From Methylibium sp035476815 (lineage in GTDB: Bacteria; Pseudomonadota; Gammaproteobacteria; Burkholderiales; Burkholderiaceae_C), in contig DATILD010000104.1 in NCBI GenBank assembly GCA_035476815.1, positions 95,207-159,206 on the forward strand: 64,000 nucleotides of DNA, written 5' to 3'. The stretch's first letter is position 1. Every line of letters starts with the position of its first letter. Made by a program: the position numbers and the translations under genes. The notes below the pieces were generated by a model. That model made no database searches and was not told the DNA's origin. It saw nothing but the letters and a program-made list of their open reading frames with translations. This document shows positions 63,540-64,000 of the stretch, piece by piece.

Positions 63540-64000
63540 TCAGGCGCCGGCCTTCAGCTCGGGGAAGTCGTCCTCGAAATACTCCTGCGCCTCGCGCGTG
63601 CCGGCGGCGCGCCGCTCGACCTCCTGCGCGCGCAGCTGCACTCGGCGGATCTTGCCGGAGATGGTCTTCGGCAGCTCGGTCACGAACTCGATGCGCCGCA
63701 CCCGCTTGTAGGGCGCCAGCTGGCGCCGCGCGAAGGCCAGCACGTCCTCGGCCAGCGCGCGGCTCGGTGCATGGCCGGGCGCGAGGATCAGGTAGGCCTT
63801 GGGCACCGCGAGCCGCAGCGGGTCGGGACTGGGCACCACGGCGACCTCGGCCACCGCCGCGTGCTCGATCAGCGCGCTCTCGAGCTCGAAGGGGCTGATG
63901 CGGTAGTCGGAGGCCTTGAACACGTCGTCGGCGCGGCCGACGAAGGTGATGTAGCCCTCGGCGTCGCGCACCGCGACGTCGCCGGTGCGGTAGTGGCCGT
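63540..64000 (-). CDS. Acetyl-CoA synthetase-like AMP-binding enzyme, C-terminal part (start outside window)
   Basis: This is the last ~153 residues of an adenylate-forming synthetase read on the - strand; the frame is open to the window edge. It begins in the hinge region (HYRTGDVAVRD), followed by GRADDVFKASDYRISPFELESAL, where the DDV-K and R-I-P pattern is that of acetyl-CoA/medium-chain acyl-CoA synthetases of the Acs/Acsm group. The catalytic Lys in PKTISGKIRRVQLR near the end is intact. It is convergent with the lipase-foldase genes and is probably the end of a separate transcription unit. Its substrate and promoter cannot be judged from this fragment. Confidence 0.85.
   Translation of the reverse strand, partial: GHYRTGDVAVRDAEGYITFVGRADDVFKASDYRISPFELESALIEHAAVAEVAVVPSPDPLRLAVPKAYLILAPGHAPSRALAEDVLAFARRQLAPYKRVRRIEFVTELPKTISGKIRRVQLRAQEVERRAAGTREAQEYFEDDFPELKAGA

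Overview
This is a GC-rich window of about 55 genes, mostly packed head to tail with 4-nt ATGA/GTGA overlaps. Nearly all encode CoA-thioester chemistry, electron transfer from acyl-CoA dehydrogenases, or uptake and envelope functions for hydrophobic substrates. The content (BadH/BadI-type alicyclic ring cleavage, DUF1302/DUF1329 transport cassettes, a foldase-dependent lipase) and the codon bias suggest a betaproteobacterium, probably of the order Burkholderiales. That placement is inference; there is no rRNA or other marker gene here.

Region 1 (1-20.4 kb, mostly + strand) is a large catabolic block. It starts with a truncated SCP2-type thiolase, then BadH-like and BadI-like enzymes for a ring carboxylate, a CoA ligase, an unusual crotonase with a degenerate C-terminal half, a split MaoC hydratase pair and an acyl-CoA hydrolase/transferase. 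A MaoC + CitE-like lyase pair follows, then two acyl-CoA dehydrogenases, a dienoyl-CoA-reductase-like SDR and a second ligase. The block ends with EtfB, EtfA, a membrane protein, an orphan NorE/NorF-like pair and ETF:quinone oxidoreductase. Electrons from the dehydrogenases would pass through ETF and ETF-QO to quinone.

Region 2 (20.4-39.2 kb) is bracketed by two copies of the 3' end of the ETF-QO gene: the real one at 20281-20397 and a 117-bp relic at 39083-39199. Inside are a transport cassette (DUF1302, DUF1329, YCF48-like, RND) with a PaaG-like isomerase, a TetR regulator, and a divergent operon. That operon holds two 2-hydroxyacyl-CoA dehydratase/benzoyl-CoA-reductase-type iron-sulfur subunits, their ATPase activator, an alpha-methylacyl-CoA racemase homologue, an acyl-CoA dehydrogenase, an SDR that has lost its YxxxK pair, and a CoA ligase. 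The two operons share the same promoter design: a sigma70-like core with a TGAGTNNNACTCA palindrome in the 17-bp spacer. This is the best candidate in the window for an undescribed system.

Region 3 (39.3-47.7 kb) has a transglutaminase-like protein, a second TetR regulator, and a second, diverged copy of the transport cassette on the - strand. Region 4 (47.8-58.3 kb) has a biotin-dependent acyl-CoA carboxylase of the methylcrotonyl/geranyl type, whose alpha subunit is split in two. It is divergent from an isovaleryl-CoA-dehydrogenase-like enzyme followed by an enoyl-CoA-reductase-like SDR, an SCP2-type thiolase, a second MaoC pair, an SDR and a ligase. Another TGAGTNNNACTCA palindrome lies between the divergent genes. 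Region 5 (58.3-64 kb) holds a TonB-dependent receptor, an alpha/beta hydrolase, a secreted lipase with its foldase, and the end of an acyl-CoA synthetase gene.

Taken together (inference), the locus looks built to take up and degrade branched and alicyclic hydrophobic acids, such as terpenoid, steroid-derived or naphthenic acids. Two operator families suggest two regulons: TGAGTNNNACTCA at 20.97, 30.17 and 51.47 kb, and an ATACGCAT-containing element at 8.94, 47.72 and 58.40 kb. No RNA genes, insertion sequences or CRISPR arrays were seen.
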